Positions 47,223 to 55,701 of a stretch of 64,000 bases of DNA are shown piece after piece. The notes beneath the pieces are model-generated. The model did not search any database. It had not been told where the DNA came from and saw only the letters and a program-made list of their open reading frames with translations. Made by a program: the position numbers and the translations under genes. Position 1 is the first letter of the stretch. The number at the start of each line of letters is the position of its first letter. This stretch comes from Ruminococcaceae bacterium FB2012 (GTDB lineage: Bacteria; Bacillota; Clostridia; Oscillospirales; Ruminococcaceae), in NCBI GenBank assembly GCA_900104495.1, contig FMXS01000003.1:1-64000 (forward strand), given 5' to 3'.

Positions 47223-49214
47223 TCAGACCGGGAGGGAGTTGATAAGTCTCTGAAGGGCGGCAACGTCACGCATATTTATAGCGCCGCTGTTGTCAAGGTC
47301 GGCGGCGTCAAATACGATCGTGTTGCCCCAGCCGTTTACATAGCGCTGGAGTTCGGCTAAGTCCTTCATATTGATCTTGCCGTCGCCGTTGACGTCGCCC
47401 TTCATTATCTTGATGAACTCAAGGATCTTGGACCAGTCGGAGTATACGTCACCGAAATCATCGCTTTGATATGTGATATAGCGGGCTCTTACTTCGATAG
47501 GCATATTCACAGGCACTTGCTGCGCCTCGTAGAGGTTCAGCAGGGCGAACTTCATCTCGCCGGTCTTGATCCAGATATCGCCCTGAAGCTCCACCCAATT
47601 CTCCTGACCCTTAACGCGGGCCTGGAGCTGAAGAACGGTCTGTCCGCCGTATTCGTAGTCGGCGGCCACTCTTGTGATAGCCTCGGAGAGTTTCTCGGGA
47701 ACGTTGAGCATACAGGCGAAAACGGGATAATCGTTGAAGTCCTCGTCTGTCATTCTCAGGGCGCTGATCTCGGGAGCGGTGAGCTCTTCCTTGGTCATGG
47801 GCTGAAATGCCTCGGTGTTGACCTTAGCGGGCTCCGACCATTCGGAGGCGATGACCAGTCTGCCCAGAGCCTGGGGATCCTGCGCAAGGCTGTAGCGGAC
47901 GATGTAGCGCATACGGATATAGATGCAATGTCCGTCCCAGTCGAAAGCGGCGTACTTGTCGCCTTCACTGTCGGTGACTATCTTGTAGTTGCCTTGGCCC
48001 AAAGCATCCTTCCAGCCGTCGTAGCCGACGCCGTCATCGTTGTGCCAGCCGTACCACAGGCTGTCTTTGGCGTCGGGATCATCTGCATCGTAGACGCAGC
48101 CGAAGTATCTGAACAGCCAGCAGCTCTGAACCTTTTCCGCATTTCCCTCGCAGGAGAGGAAAGCCCAGTTGCCCAGACGCGGACAGTGATTCTCATCATA
48201 GCCGTCGTGGAGCCAGTAGTCGTTGTTCTCGTCGGTGCAGTGCCAGTGCTCGGTGTCGTCAACGGACCAGTCCACCTGAGACTCGAACCACAGTTCATAG
48301 AAGCCCAGCTCATTGTATTCCTCGATCATCTGATCGTGGGTCTCGGGGTCTGAATCTCTTGTGGCCCACTCGCACATACTGCTGTTCTTTGCCCAGGCCA
48401 CCTGAACGGTCTGCCCGCCCTCCTGCTCGGTAAGGGAGGCATGAACGGACTCGGGAGCGGTAAGCTCAAAGGGCAGGTCTTCCTTAGTCTTGCGGACGGA
48501 GATGTTGGCCTTCACGGGGCCGGACCAGTCGGAGGCCTTATACTGCTGCAGGCCGTCACCGCCCTCGGCGGTATAGAAAGCCACATAGCGCATACGCACA
48601 TAAACGGGATGTTCAGACAGATTTATCTTCGGATATACTTCTTCGTCGATGTTGGATACGGTATAATACTGCCCTTCTTTGAGGACATCCTTGAAGCCGG
48701 TGTAGTCGCTGCCGTCCTCGTGATCACCGTACCAGAAGGTATCGTCCGTGTCGCTCTGACAGCCGAGATAATCGAGAACATCGCATTCCTCGTCCACCAT
48801 ACGTTGCGTTACAGGGTCGGTATAGGCCCAATAGCCCAGCTTCTGGTATCCGTCCTCGTCACCGCGGTCATTGAGCCAGTAGGCATCGTCCGCCTCTTTC
48901 CATTTCCAGTCATCCGGAGTATCTATGGACCAGTCTATCTGCGGCTGGAAGTACAGATCTTCAACGCCCAAAGCTTCAAGGACGGCTTCGCTGTCCTCAT
49001 AGTATGCTTCGGCCCATCCCTTCATGGTATCGTTCATCGTCCACTGTACCTTCACGCCCAAATCGCTGGGATTAGCATCGGCTCTTAGGAATGTGGGAGC
49101 GGTGAGCTCGAAGGGCAGCGCAAATTCCTTGTTTTTCGCAAATGCGGACATCGGCAGAGCGCTCATCAGCACCGCGGCAGCTGATACAGAGCTCAGCAGT
49201 TTTTTCAGTTTCAT
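47223..49214 (-). CDS. Large secreted dockerin protein with duplicated unknown domain
   Basis: 663 residues. Signal peptide to LPMSAFA. Two long homologous units (about 28-240 and 245-480), each starting LPFELTAP and containing a WSID/WSVD motif, a YWL(N/H)D turn, an acidic DxDD(T)xWYG segment, and ending VYVRMRYV- or IYIRMRYI-type strand plus (A)SDWSGP- or ASEWSEP-type closing, then a third shorter unit (about 485-600). A type I dockerin (GDVNGDGKINMKDLAELQRY, ADLDNSGAINMRDVAALQRL) ends it. Acidic, aromatic, Ca-site-like sequence fits surface or glycan binding. I know no family. Start after AAGGAGG. Confidence 0.82.
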   Translation of the reverse strand: MKLKKLLSSVSAAAVLMSALPMSAFAKNKEFALPFELTAPTFLRADANPSDLGVKVQWTMNDTMKGWAEAYYEDSEAVLEALGVEDLYFQPQIDWSIDTPDDWKWKEADDAYWLNDRGDEDGYQKLGYWAYTDPVTQRMVDEECDVLDYLGCQSDTDDTFWYGDHEDGSDYTGFKDVLKEGQYYTVSNIDEEVYPKINLSEHPVYVRMRYVAFYTAEGGDGLQQYKASDWSGPVKANISVRKTKEDLPFELTAPESVHASLTEQEGGQTVQVAWAKNSSMCEWATRDSDPETHDQMIEEYNELGFYELWFESQVDWSVDDTEHWHCTDENNDYWLHDGYDENHCPRLGNWAFLSCEGNAEKVQSCWLFRYFGCVYDADDPDAKDSLWYGWHNDDGVGYDGWKDALGQGNYKIVTDSEGDKYAAFDWDGHCIYIRMRYIVRYSLAQDPQALGRLVIASEWSEPAKVNTEAFQPMTKEELTAPEISALRMTDEDFNDYPVFACMLNVPEKLSEAITRVAADYEYGGQTVLQLQARVKGQENWVELQGDIWIKTGEMKFALLNLYEAQQVPVNMPIEVRARYITYQSDDFGDVYSDWSKILEFIKIMKGDVNGDGKINMKDLAELQRYVNGWGNTIVFDAADLDNSGAINMRDVAALQRLINSLPV

Positions 49215-49264
49215 ATAATTACCTCCTTATGGTGGAATGAAGTTGTGTTAACAGCTTATACATT

Positions 49265-49293
49265 ATTATAGCATAATAAGGATGCATTTACAA
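49265..49293 (-). promoter_or_regulatory. Promoter of the large dockerin gene
   Basis: On the minus strand: TTGTAA, 17 bp, TATAAT, 51 nt before the start. Confidence 0.85.
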
Positions 49294-49332
49294 TTCGCAC
49301 ATTTGATAGTTTTGCACAAAGGGCTTTGTGCA
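49290..49332 (-). promoter_or_regulatory. Candidate operator shared with the dockerin operon at 35261
   Basis: On the minus strand: TGCACAAAGCCCTTTGTGCA, AAACTATCAAATGTGC, GAATTGT. It matches 35328-35370 at 38 of 43 positions without gaps and at the same place relative to the -35. Confidence 0.72.
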
Positions 49333-49411
49333 TTACGCCCAGTCCCGGCTTTTTTTGCAGGCTGATGCACAGATTTTTTATTCCTTCCGTGATCGTTATT
49401 TCATAAAACAG

Positions 49412-49440
49412 TTGACTTTATTTCTCCCGTGTGGTAAAAT
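49412..49440 (+). promoter_or_regulatory. Promoter of the ABC exporter gene
   Basis: TTGACT, 17 bp, TAAAAT, 40 nt before the start. Confidence 0.78.
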
Positions 49441-49480
49441 AAGATCAGACGAATAATATTATCAAAGGAGGTGAGGGATA

Positions 49481-51316
49481 ATGCCTCCGATGCCTCCCAT
49501 GGGCCCCGGAAGGGGCGGCCCGGGCGGCCGTCACGCCGACCTTCTGAAGCGTGAAAAGCCCAAGAACGTAAGGCGCACCCTCGGCAGACTGCTGCGCTAC
49601 ATCGGCAGGAGCAGATACCTGTTCTTTGCCCTGCTGGCAGTGATGCTCTCTATCACCGCGCTGGGACTGGCGGCCCCGAAAATTCAGCAGATAGCTATCG
49701 ACTGCATCACTCCCTCGGAGGAGAGAACGGGCGTCGATACGGAAAAGCTGATAACTACGCTGATAGTCCTTGGGATAGTCTACGCCGTTTCGGCGGTGAT
49801 GACCTATCTCCAGGGGAGATTTTCAGCCAAGCTGTCACAGGTGACGGTGCGCACCATGCGCCGTGACCTCTTCGAGAGCCTTGTGCGCCTTCCAATAAAG
49901 TACATCGACAATCACCGTCACGGCGACCTTATGAGCCGTATGACCAACGACGTCGAGAACATCTCCACGACTATCTCGCAGTCAATAGGCTCGCTTATCT
50001 CCGGCGTGCTGACGGTCCTCGGCACCTTTGTCATCATGCTGACCTATTCGCCTCTGCTGACGCTTATTTCCCTTTCCACGATCTTCCTGACGATATTCGT
50101 CTCCTCAAAGATGACAAAGTACATGAAGAAATTCTTCGTGGAACAGCAGGTCATCCTCGGAAAGCTCAACGGGCACATCGAGGAAATGGTCACGGGCTGC
50201 CGCACCGTGGCCGCCTACTCCAAGGAGCAGGACGCTATCGACGGCTTCCGTGAAATGAGCGGAGAACTGCGCCGCACAGGCATCAAAGCGCAGATCTGCG
50301 GCGGTATGATGGGCCCTCTGATGAACTGCATCTCCAATTTCGGCTTCGTGCTGATAGCGGCCTTCGGAGGCTGGTTCAGCATCAAGGGCTGGATAACCGT
50401 GGGAACGATACAGGCCTTCATCCTCTACTCGAAGCAGTTCTCCCGCCCCATAAACGAGATAGCCAACCAGTACGCCAACATACAGACGGCTATCGCAGGC
50501 GCGGAGCGCATCTTTGAGGTCATGGAAGCGGAGCCCGAACCCGTTGGCGGGGACAAGCCCTTCTCCCCGGAGAACGTGAAGGGCGACATCGACTTCAAGG
50601 ACATAGTTTTCGGCTATCTGCCGGAGAAGCCTGTGCTCCGGGGCCTTGACCTCTGGGTAAAGCAGGGGCAGAAGATAGCCATAGTCGGGGCCACGGGCTC
50701 CGGCAAGACCACGGTGGTCAACCTGCTGACCCGCTTCTACGACCCGGACAGCGGCGTCATCACCGTGGACGGCACTGACATCCGGGAGATACCCGTTTCG
50801 GCTCTGCGGCGGTCCATAGGCATTGTTCTGCAGGACACGGTGCTGTTTTCCGGCACGATAGCGGACAACATCCGTTACGGCAACCCCACGGCCACGGACG
50901 AGGAAGTGAAGGCGGCGGCTGAGAAGGCCTACGCCGACGAATTCATAGAACGTCTGCCGGAGCGGTACGACACGGTACTTTCGGAGGGGGGCTCCAATCT
51001 TTCCCAGGGGCAGAGGCAGCTTTTATCCATAGCCCGGGCGGTACTGGCGGACCCGAGGATACTGATACTGGACGAAGCGACATCCTCGGTGGACACGAGG
51101 ACGGAGATGCACATTCAATCTGCTATGGTAGCTTTAATGAAAGACCGCACCTCTCTGATAATCGCGCACCGTCTTTCCACGATACGCGATGCGGACAAGA
51201 TAGTAGTGATAGACGGTGGAAAGGTATCCGAAGCGGGCAGTCACGAAGAGCTTATTGCTTTACGGGGAAGCTACTGCGAGCTTTACGAGACGCAGTTTGC
51301 GGGGAACAAGACCTAA
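49481..51316 (+). CDS. ABC-type exporter, fused permease and ATPase
   Basis: 611 residues. A short Pro/Gly-rich front (MPPMPPMGPGRGGPGGR), six membrane helices (about 45-340, ABC type IV exporter fold) and a nucleotide-binding domain: Walker A GATGSGKTT, Q-loop region SIGIVLQDTVLFSG, signature LSQGQRQ (Gln in place of the second Gly of LSGGQ), Walker B ILILDEATS, H-loop AHRLST. It is a half-transporter that should dimerise, exporting lipids, peptides or drugs. No partner half-gene is adjacent, so a homodimer is likely. Start after AAAGGAGG. Confidence 0.95.
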   Translation: MPPMPPMGPGRGGPGGRHADLLKREKPKNVRRTLGRLLRYIGRSRYLFFALLAVMLSITALGLAAPKIQQIAIDCITPSEERTGVDTEKLITTLIVLGIVYAVSAVMTYLQGRFSAKLSQVTVRTMRRDLFESLVRLPIKYIDNHRHGDLMSRMTNDVENISTTISQSIGSLISGVLTVLGTFVIMLTYSPLLTLISLSTIFLTIFVSSKMTKYMKKFFVEQQVILGKLNGHIEEMVTGCRTVAAYSKEQDAIDGFREMSGELRRTGIKAQICGGMMGPLMNCISNFGFVLIAAFGGWFSIKGWITVGTIQAFILYSKQFSRPINEIANQYANIQTAIAGAERIFEVMEAEPEPVGGDKPFSPENVKGDIDFKDIVFGYLPEKPVLRGLDLWVKQGQKIAIVGATGSGKTTVVNLLTRFYDPDSGVITVDGTDIREIPVSALRRSIGIVLQDTVLFSGTIADNIRYGNPTATDEEVKAAAEKAYADEFIERLPERYDTVLSEGGSNLSQGQRQLLSIARAVLADPRILILDEATSSVDTRTEMHIQSAMVALMKDRTSLIIAHRLSTIRDADKIVVIDGGKVSEAGSHEELIALRGSYCELYETQFAGNKT

Positions 51317-51318
51317 GC

Positions 51319-51850
51319 GCCGCACAAAGCTGTAAACCAAACGCGAAGCGCGTTAAAAGTTTCGGTCAAGCCTTTTCCAAAGGCTTGCGGGTCAAGGGCA
51401 GAGCCCTTGCGGGGACGAGGGCAGAGCCCCACTCGGCGCGTAAGCGACGACCCCGGCGCTGCACAAAGAAACAGTAGGGAGACAAAGTATGTCTCCCTAT
51501 TTTTTTATCGTGGACAAACCATACCCAGCGCCGGGGAAAGTGTCCTCCCGCACTCGCAGGAAACAGCGAGGACGCGAAGCGGACAAGCGTCTTTCCGTCC
51601 CCCGACGAAATAAATGAAGGGCGCAAGCCGGAAACCTGCCCGACTTCCTGCTCCGCCCTTAACTGTGAGCAGATTTCCAACAAAGGCTTACGCCCGTATT
51701 CGGGGGCTTTCCGATCGGTTCTAGCGCGGACGGCGCAACTCCGCCGCAGGAAACATAGTGCAGACCGCAGGTTTGATTTGCGGCGGGGCCCTTCGTTGGC
51801 GTAAACCGTATTCGGGGGCTTTCCGGCCGCCCCCGAACCCCTTCGGGTGC
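51319..51850 (+). repeat. Mosaic intergenic element, copy F
   Basis: Begins 3 bp after the ABC gene stop. The variant-1 head, CAAGGGCAGAGCCCTTG in place of the CGAGGG/CCCTCG hairpin, and the core stem CCCCGGCGCTG/CAGCGCCGGGG hold a second type of terminator hairpin (AGTAGGGAGAC with GTCTCCCTATTTTTTT). After the tail TATTCGGGGGCTTTCC a second head fragment (GCGGACGGCGCAACTCCGCC) and another tail follow. Confidence 0.9.
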
Positions 51851-51895
51851 ACACCTTTACCCCTTCGGATGCATACCTTTACCCCTTCGGACACT
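51826..51895. repeat. Tandem 22-bp tail units
   Basis: CCCCTTCGGGTGCACACCTTTA, CCCCTTCGGATGCATACCTTTA and CCCCTTCGGACAC follow each other at the end of element F. A similar pair stands at about 55396-55430. Confidence 0.75.
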
Positions 51896-51943
51896 TCCAA
51901 AACCGCTCTCAAAATTGATTTCCGGTTTTTTGCTTTAAAGCTA

Positions 51944-51972
51944 TTGACATTCGGGGCGAGTTGATTTATAAT
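51944..51972 (+). promoter_or_regulatory. Promoter of secDF
   Basis: TTGACA, 17 bp, TATAAT, 63 nt before the GTG start. Confidence 0.88.
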
Positions 51973-52035
51973 AGTAAAGTGAATGTGTATGCTCACTTGT
52001 GAGCCTTCCATAACTTGTATTTAGGAGGAACTAAA

Positions 52036-54465
52036 GTGCGAAGGACTAAAAAACCGGTCTTTTTTATCGTGCTGCTGTGTATACTGGGTCTCGGATACCT
52101 GACCTTCTTCGGCATCCATACCTATTTCGGCGATACGAGAACGACCTATATCAAGGGCGCGGACGAGATCCGCTGGGGTATCGACATACAGGGAGGCGTT
52201 AACGCTACCTTCGAGCCCGCCGACGGCTATGAGGCCGATTCGGATGAAATGGATTCGGCAAAGGCTATCATCGAACAGCGTCTCGTGGCCCTTAATATCA
52301 CGGACAGCGAGGTATATGTGGACTACTCCAAGGGAAGAGTCATCGTTTCGTTCCCGTGGCAGGCAGGGGAAGAGAGCTTCGACCCCGAGCAGGCCGTCAA
52401 GGAGCTGGGCGAGACCGCCGTCCTCCGCTTTATTAAAGGTACAGAGTTTACCGATAAGGACGACGACGCTAACCTTGTACTGACGGGCAAGGACGTTGAA
52501 AAGGCCTCCGCAGGCCAGTATCAGGATAAGGATACCAATAAGATAACCTACGTCGTTGAGCTGAAACTCAAAGACTCCGGTACGGAGAAGTTCAGAGAAG
52601 CTACCTCAGAGCTCTATCCCTCTCAGGGACAGATCTCTATCTGGATGGACGAGAGCATGATCTCCGCCCCGAGAGTACAGGCTGTCATCTCCGACGGCTC
52701 CGCTCAGATCTCCGGCGACTTCACCTACGACAGCGCCAAGTCCCTGGCAGATAAGATAAACGCGGGCTCCCTGCCCTTCAAGCTGGAGACCACCAGCACC
52801 AATATCATCTCCGCGACGCTGGGCTCCGGCGCAAGAGACGCTATGCTCATCGCGGGCATCATCGCCTTTATCTGCGTTGCGATCTACATGATAATCATTT
52901 ACAGGCTCCCGGGCTTCGTGGCCTCTATCGCCCTGGTGGGACAGGTCATCGGCTCTGTTGCCTGCATCTCCGGGTTCTTCCCCAATATCGAGAGCTTTAC
53001 CCTTACGATCCCCGGTATCGCCGGTATCATACTGGCGGTAGGTATGGGCGTTGACGCCAATGTTATCACCGCCGAGCGTATCAAGGAAGAGCTTCTCGCC
53101 GGCAAGACCCTTACGGGCGCTATCACCACGGGCTATAAGAGAGCCTGGAGCGCCGTATTCGACGGAAATATCACTGTCGTGTTCGTGGCGGTCATCCTTA
53201 TGGGTGCCTTCGGACCTACCGACAGCGCCTTCGGAACTCTCCTCAAGCCGATCTTCTCCATGTTCGGAGCGGCTACCGCAGGTACTATCTACTGCCTGGG
53301 CTACACCCTGCTGGTAGGTATCATCCTCAACTTCGTATTCGGAGTGTTCTGCTCGAGACTGATGCTCTCGTCGCTCTCTAAGTTCAAGGCATTCCGCAGC
53401 CGCAAGTGGTACGGCGTCCCCGAGGACGAGGAAAAGCGCAGCGCAGTTATCGAGAAGCGCAGGAAGGTCCTCAGGCCCAACAGCCACAGAAAGGTGTTCT
53501 ACGCCGTTTCCTGCACTCTTATCGCAGTATTCGCCGCAGTTACCATTATTTCCGGACTTGATGTGGCTATCGAGTTCAAGGGCGGTACTATCATCACCTA
53601 CACCTACGAAGGAACCGTCCCCACCGGAGACGTGGAGAAGCTGGTAACGGATACGATAAGCGAGACGGCAGCCGTCACCGAGGGAGAGGATTTCTCCTCG
53701 GGCAAGCAGACGCTGAAGCTCTCCTTCTCTTCCGATAACGGCATCAGCCAGGACAAGCAGTCCCAGCTGGCGGACGCTCTGAAGCAGAAATTCCCGGACA
53801 GCAAGATCGAAGTGCTGGAGTCCACGGACGTAGCGGCCTCCAACGGTACGGAATTCTTCTTCAAGTGTTTGGTAGCCTGCGCCTTTGCGGCGGTCATCAC
53901 GGTTATTTACATCGGCTTCCGCTTCCGCAAGATCGGCGGACTTTCTGCGGGCGGCTTCGCGGTGCTGGCGCTGATCCACGATATGTGCATGGTATACGGC
54001 TGTTTCGTACTTTGCCGGTTTGCGATCAACGCGAACTTCATGGCGGTACTGCTGACGATACTGGGCTACTCGATCAACGCGACGATCATCGTATACGACC
54101 GTATCCGCGAGAACGAGAGGCTTTACGGCAGGAAGTACGACACGGAAGAGCTTGTGAATATGTCCATAACGCAGACCCTGGGCAGGTCGATCCACACGAC
54201 GGTAACGACTGTTCTGGCCATGACGGTAGTATGCATTGTCTGCGCGATCTGGGGCATCACCTCGATCATGAGCTTTGCCTTCCCTCTGATAATCGGTATG
54301 ATAGCGGGTGTATACTCCTCCAACTGCATAGCTCCCACGCTGTGGGTACTGTGGCAGAAGCACGCTGAGAAGAAGCGCATCAAGAACGGCGGGCGTCCCG
54401 GCATGAAGAAGCCGGCGAACCGCGGTCCCAAGCCGCCGAGACCGAACAACGGAGCGGTAGTCTAA
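52036..54465 (+). CDS. secDF: Protein translocase SecDF fusion
   Basis: 809 residues. The start is GTG at 52036 after AGGAGGA; an in-frame ATG at 52015 precedes the RBS and is not credible. SecD half: first helix, RWGIDIQGGVNATFEP (the D1 motif, D-x-x-G-G), the periplasmic P1 domain, five further helices with the D4-type GIILAVGMGVDANVI. SecF half begins about residue 480: LDVAIEFKGGTIITYTYEG and GYSINATIIVYDRIREN. SecDF uses the proton or sodium gradient to pull secreted proteins across. Fusion of D and F is usual in Firmicutes. It is monocistronic. Confidence 0.97.
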   Translation: MRRTKKPVFFIVLLCILGLGYLTFFGIHTYFGDTRTTYIKGADEIRWGIDIQGGVNATFEPADGYEADSDEMDSAKAIIEQRLVALNITDSEVYVDYSKGRVIVSFPWQAGEESFDPEQAVKELGETAVLRFIKGTEFTDKDDDANLVLTGKDVEKASAGQYQDKDTNKITYVVELKLKDSGTEKFREATSELYPSQGQISIWMDESMISAPRVQAVISDGSAQISGDFTYDSAKSLADKINAGSLPFKLETTSTNIISATLGSGARDAMLIAGIIAFICVAIYMIIIYRLPGFVASIALVGQVIGSVACISGFFPNIESFTLTIPGIAGIILAVGMGVDANVITAERIKEELLAGKTLTGAITTGYKRAWSAVFDGNITVVFVAVILMGAFGPTDSAFGTLLKPIFSMFGAATAGTIYCLGYTLLVGIILNFVFGVFCSRLMLSSLSKFKAFRSRKWYGVPEDEEKRSAVIEKRRKVLRPNSHRKVFYAVSCTLIAVFAAVTIISGLDVAIEFKGGTIITYTYEGTVPTGDVEKLVTDTISETAAVTEGEDFSSGKQTLKLSFSSDNGISQDKQSQLADALKQKFPDSKIEVLESTDVAASNGTEFFFKCLVACAFAAVITVIYIGFRFRKIGGLSAGGFAVLALIHDMCMVYGCFVLCRFAINANFMAVLLTILGYSINATIIVYDRIRENERLYGRKYDTEELVNMSITQTLGRSIHTTVTTVLAMTVVCIVCAIWGITSIMSFAFPLIIGMIAGVYSSNCIAPTLWVLWQKHAEKKRIKNGGRPGMKKPANRGPKPPRPNNGAVV

Positions 54466-54467
54466 AG

Positions 54468-54912
54468 AGCCGCACAAAGCTGTAAACCAAACGCGAAGCG
54501 CGTTCCGCGGTCCAGGGCGCGGTAGCCCTGGCGAGGTCAATTTTTCCTCGCAAGCTCGGAAAAATCGGGGCAGAGCCCCAGCGGGTCAAGGGCAGAGCCC
54601 TTGCAGGGCGTGGGACAGAGTCCCACTCGGCGCGAAGCGACGACCCCGGCGCTGCACAAAAAAAGAGTAGGGAAACAAAGCAGTTTCCCTGCTCTTTTTT
54701 TCGTGGACAAATCATACGCAGCGCCGGGAAAAAGTGTCCTCCCGCACTCGCAGGAAACAGCGAGGACGCGGAGCGGACAAGCGTCTTTCCGTCCGTAGGA
54801 CTACTCGGCAGAGATGCGGACCCGAAGGGGCGTGCGCCTAAGCCGGAATCCTGCTCCGCAGTAAGAGGCGGGGCCGAAGGGGTTCGGGGGCGACCGGAAA
54901 GCCCCCGAAATG
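54468..54912 (+). repeat. Mosaic intergenic element, copy G
   Basis: Begins 3 bp after the secDF stop: GCCGCACAAAGCTGTAAACC, the variant-2 hairpin CCAGGGCGCGGTAGCCCTGG, CAAGGGCAGAGCCCTTG, the outer core with terminator stem AAAGAGTAGGGAAAC/GTTTCCCTGCTCTTT (54660-54701; one G-U pair relative to other copies), CTCCCGCACTCGCAGGA, CAAGCGTCTTTCCGTCCG. The tail lies inverted as GGTTCGGGGGCGACCGG at about 54880. Confidence 0.9.
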
Positions 54913-55620
54913 GTGCGTGCAGCTGTGTGGGGATTCTGCTCCAACGTTACGGGCGTGACAGAACGCCCCGGAACGAACTCGGTTTCATTAAACGAAATAT
55001 GATTTGTAGTTTCAGCTTTTGCTCGTTCCCCCCTCGGGCTCCCCTCTTTCCTGAACTCCTCTTTTGTCGGACCGCTTTTTAAGGAACGCGCCCCGCGGCG
55101 CGATGGCCATTCGGCCGACTGCCTTGTGCGGGCGGGGAAGTTTTGTGCCTTGAATAAACCGCCGCACCAAGCAGCGAACGACTGCGGTCACTGCGGTTTC
55201 GGGCTCCTGCCGAGATGCCCGTTCTGCACGATCTGTTCATAGCTGCTGTGACTGAAACGCGGGTTGGGATGCTCGAAACTGTCTGCGCTTTTGAAGGGCC
55301 CCGCCGCGTTGCTATCTTGTTTTCTGCACTATGTCGTTTGCGGCGGAGTTGCGCCGTCCGCGCTCGGACCGGGGGCTTTCCGGTCGCCCCCGAACCCCTT
55401 CGGATGCACACCTTTGCCCCTTCGGATCAGATCCTTTCTCCGTTTCAGGTGCGGACCTGTCAAATCTCCGGCTTTACGGCGTAAATTGCAGACTATATTT
55501 AAAAAAAATTTACAAACCGCGCCGAAAGCGCGGGGATGCGCCGTTTGAGGGCAAAAATGCAGGATTTGCAAGGCAAAATTGCAAAATACGGGTCGGGAGA
55601 GCAAAAAAAGAATAGCCCGC
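54913..55620. other. Gene-free stretch between secDF and serC
   Basis: About 700 bp with no ORF that has an RBS and protein-like composition. It holds the palindromic GCGCCCCGCGGCGCG region and, at 55345-55430, an inverted head fragment of the mosaic element (TTGCGGCGGAGTTGCGCCG) joined to a direct tail (GGGGGCTTTCCGGTCGCCCCC, CCCCTTCGGATGCAC). The remainder is unassigned; decayed coding sequence is possible but cannot be shown. Confidence 0.5.
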
Positions 55621-55625
55621 ATCTC

Positions 55626-55654
55626 TTGACTTTAAAGGCGAAAAGTACTATAAT
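55626..55654 (+). promoter_or_regulatory. Promoter of the serine operon
   Basis: TTGACT, 17 bp, TATAAT, 47 nt before the serC start. Confidence 0.85.
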
Positions 55655-55701
55655 TATAGTGTTGATTTTTTCATTCAAATTCATAACGGAGGTAATCAAA
55701 A

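Noticed and set aside
55079..55411. 110-residue minus-strand ORF in the secDF-serC gap
   Set aside because: Arg/Ser-rich composition, no RBS, and partly the mosaic tail read in reverse.
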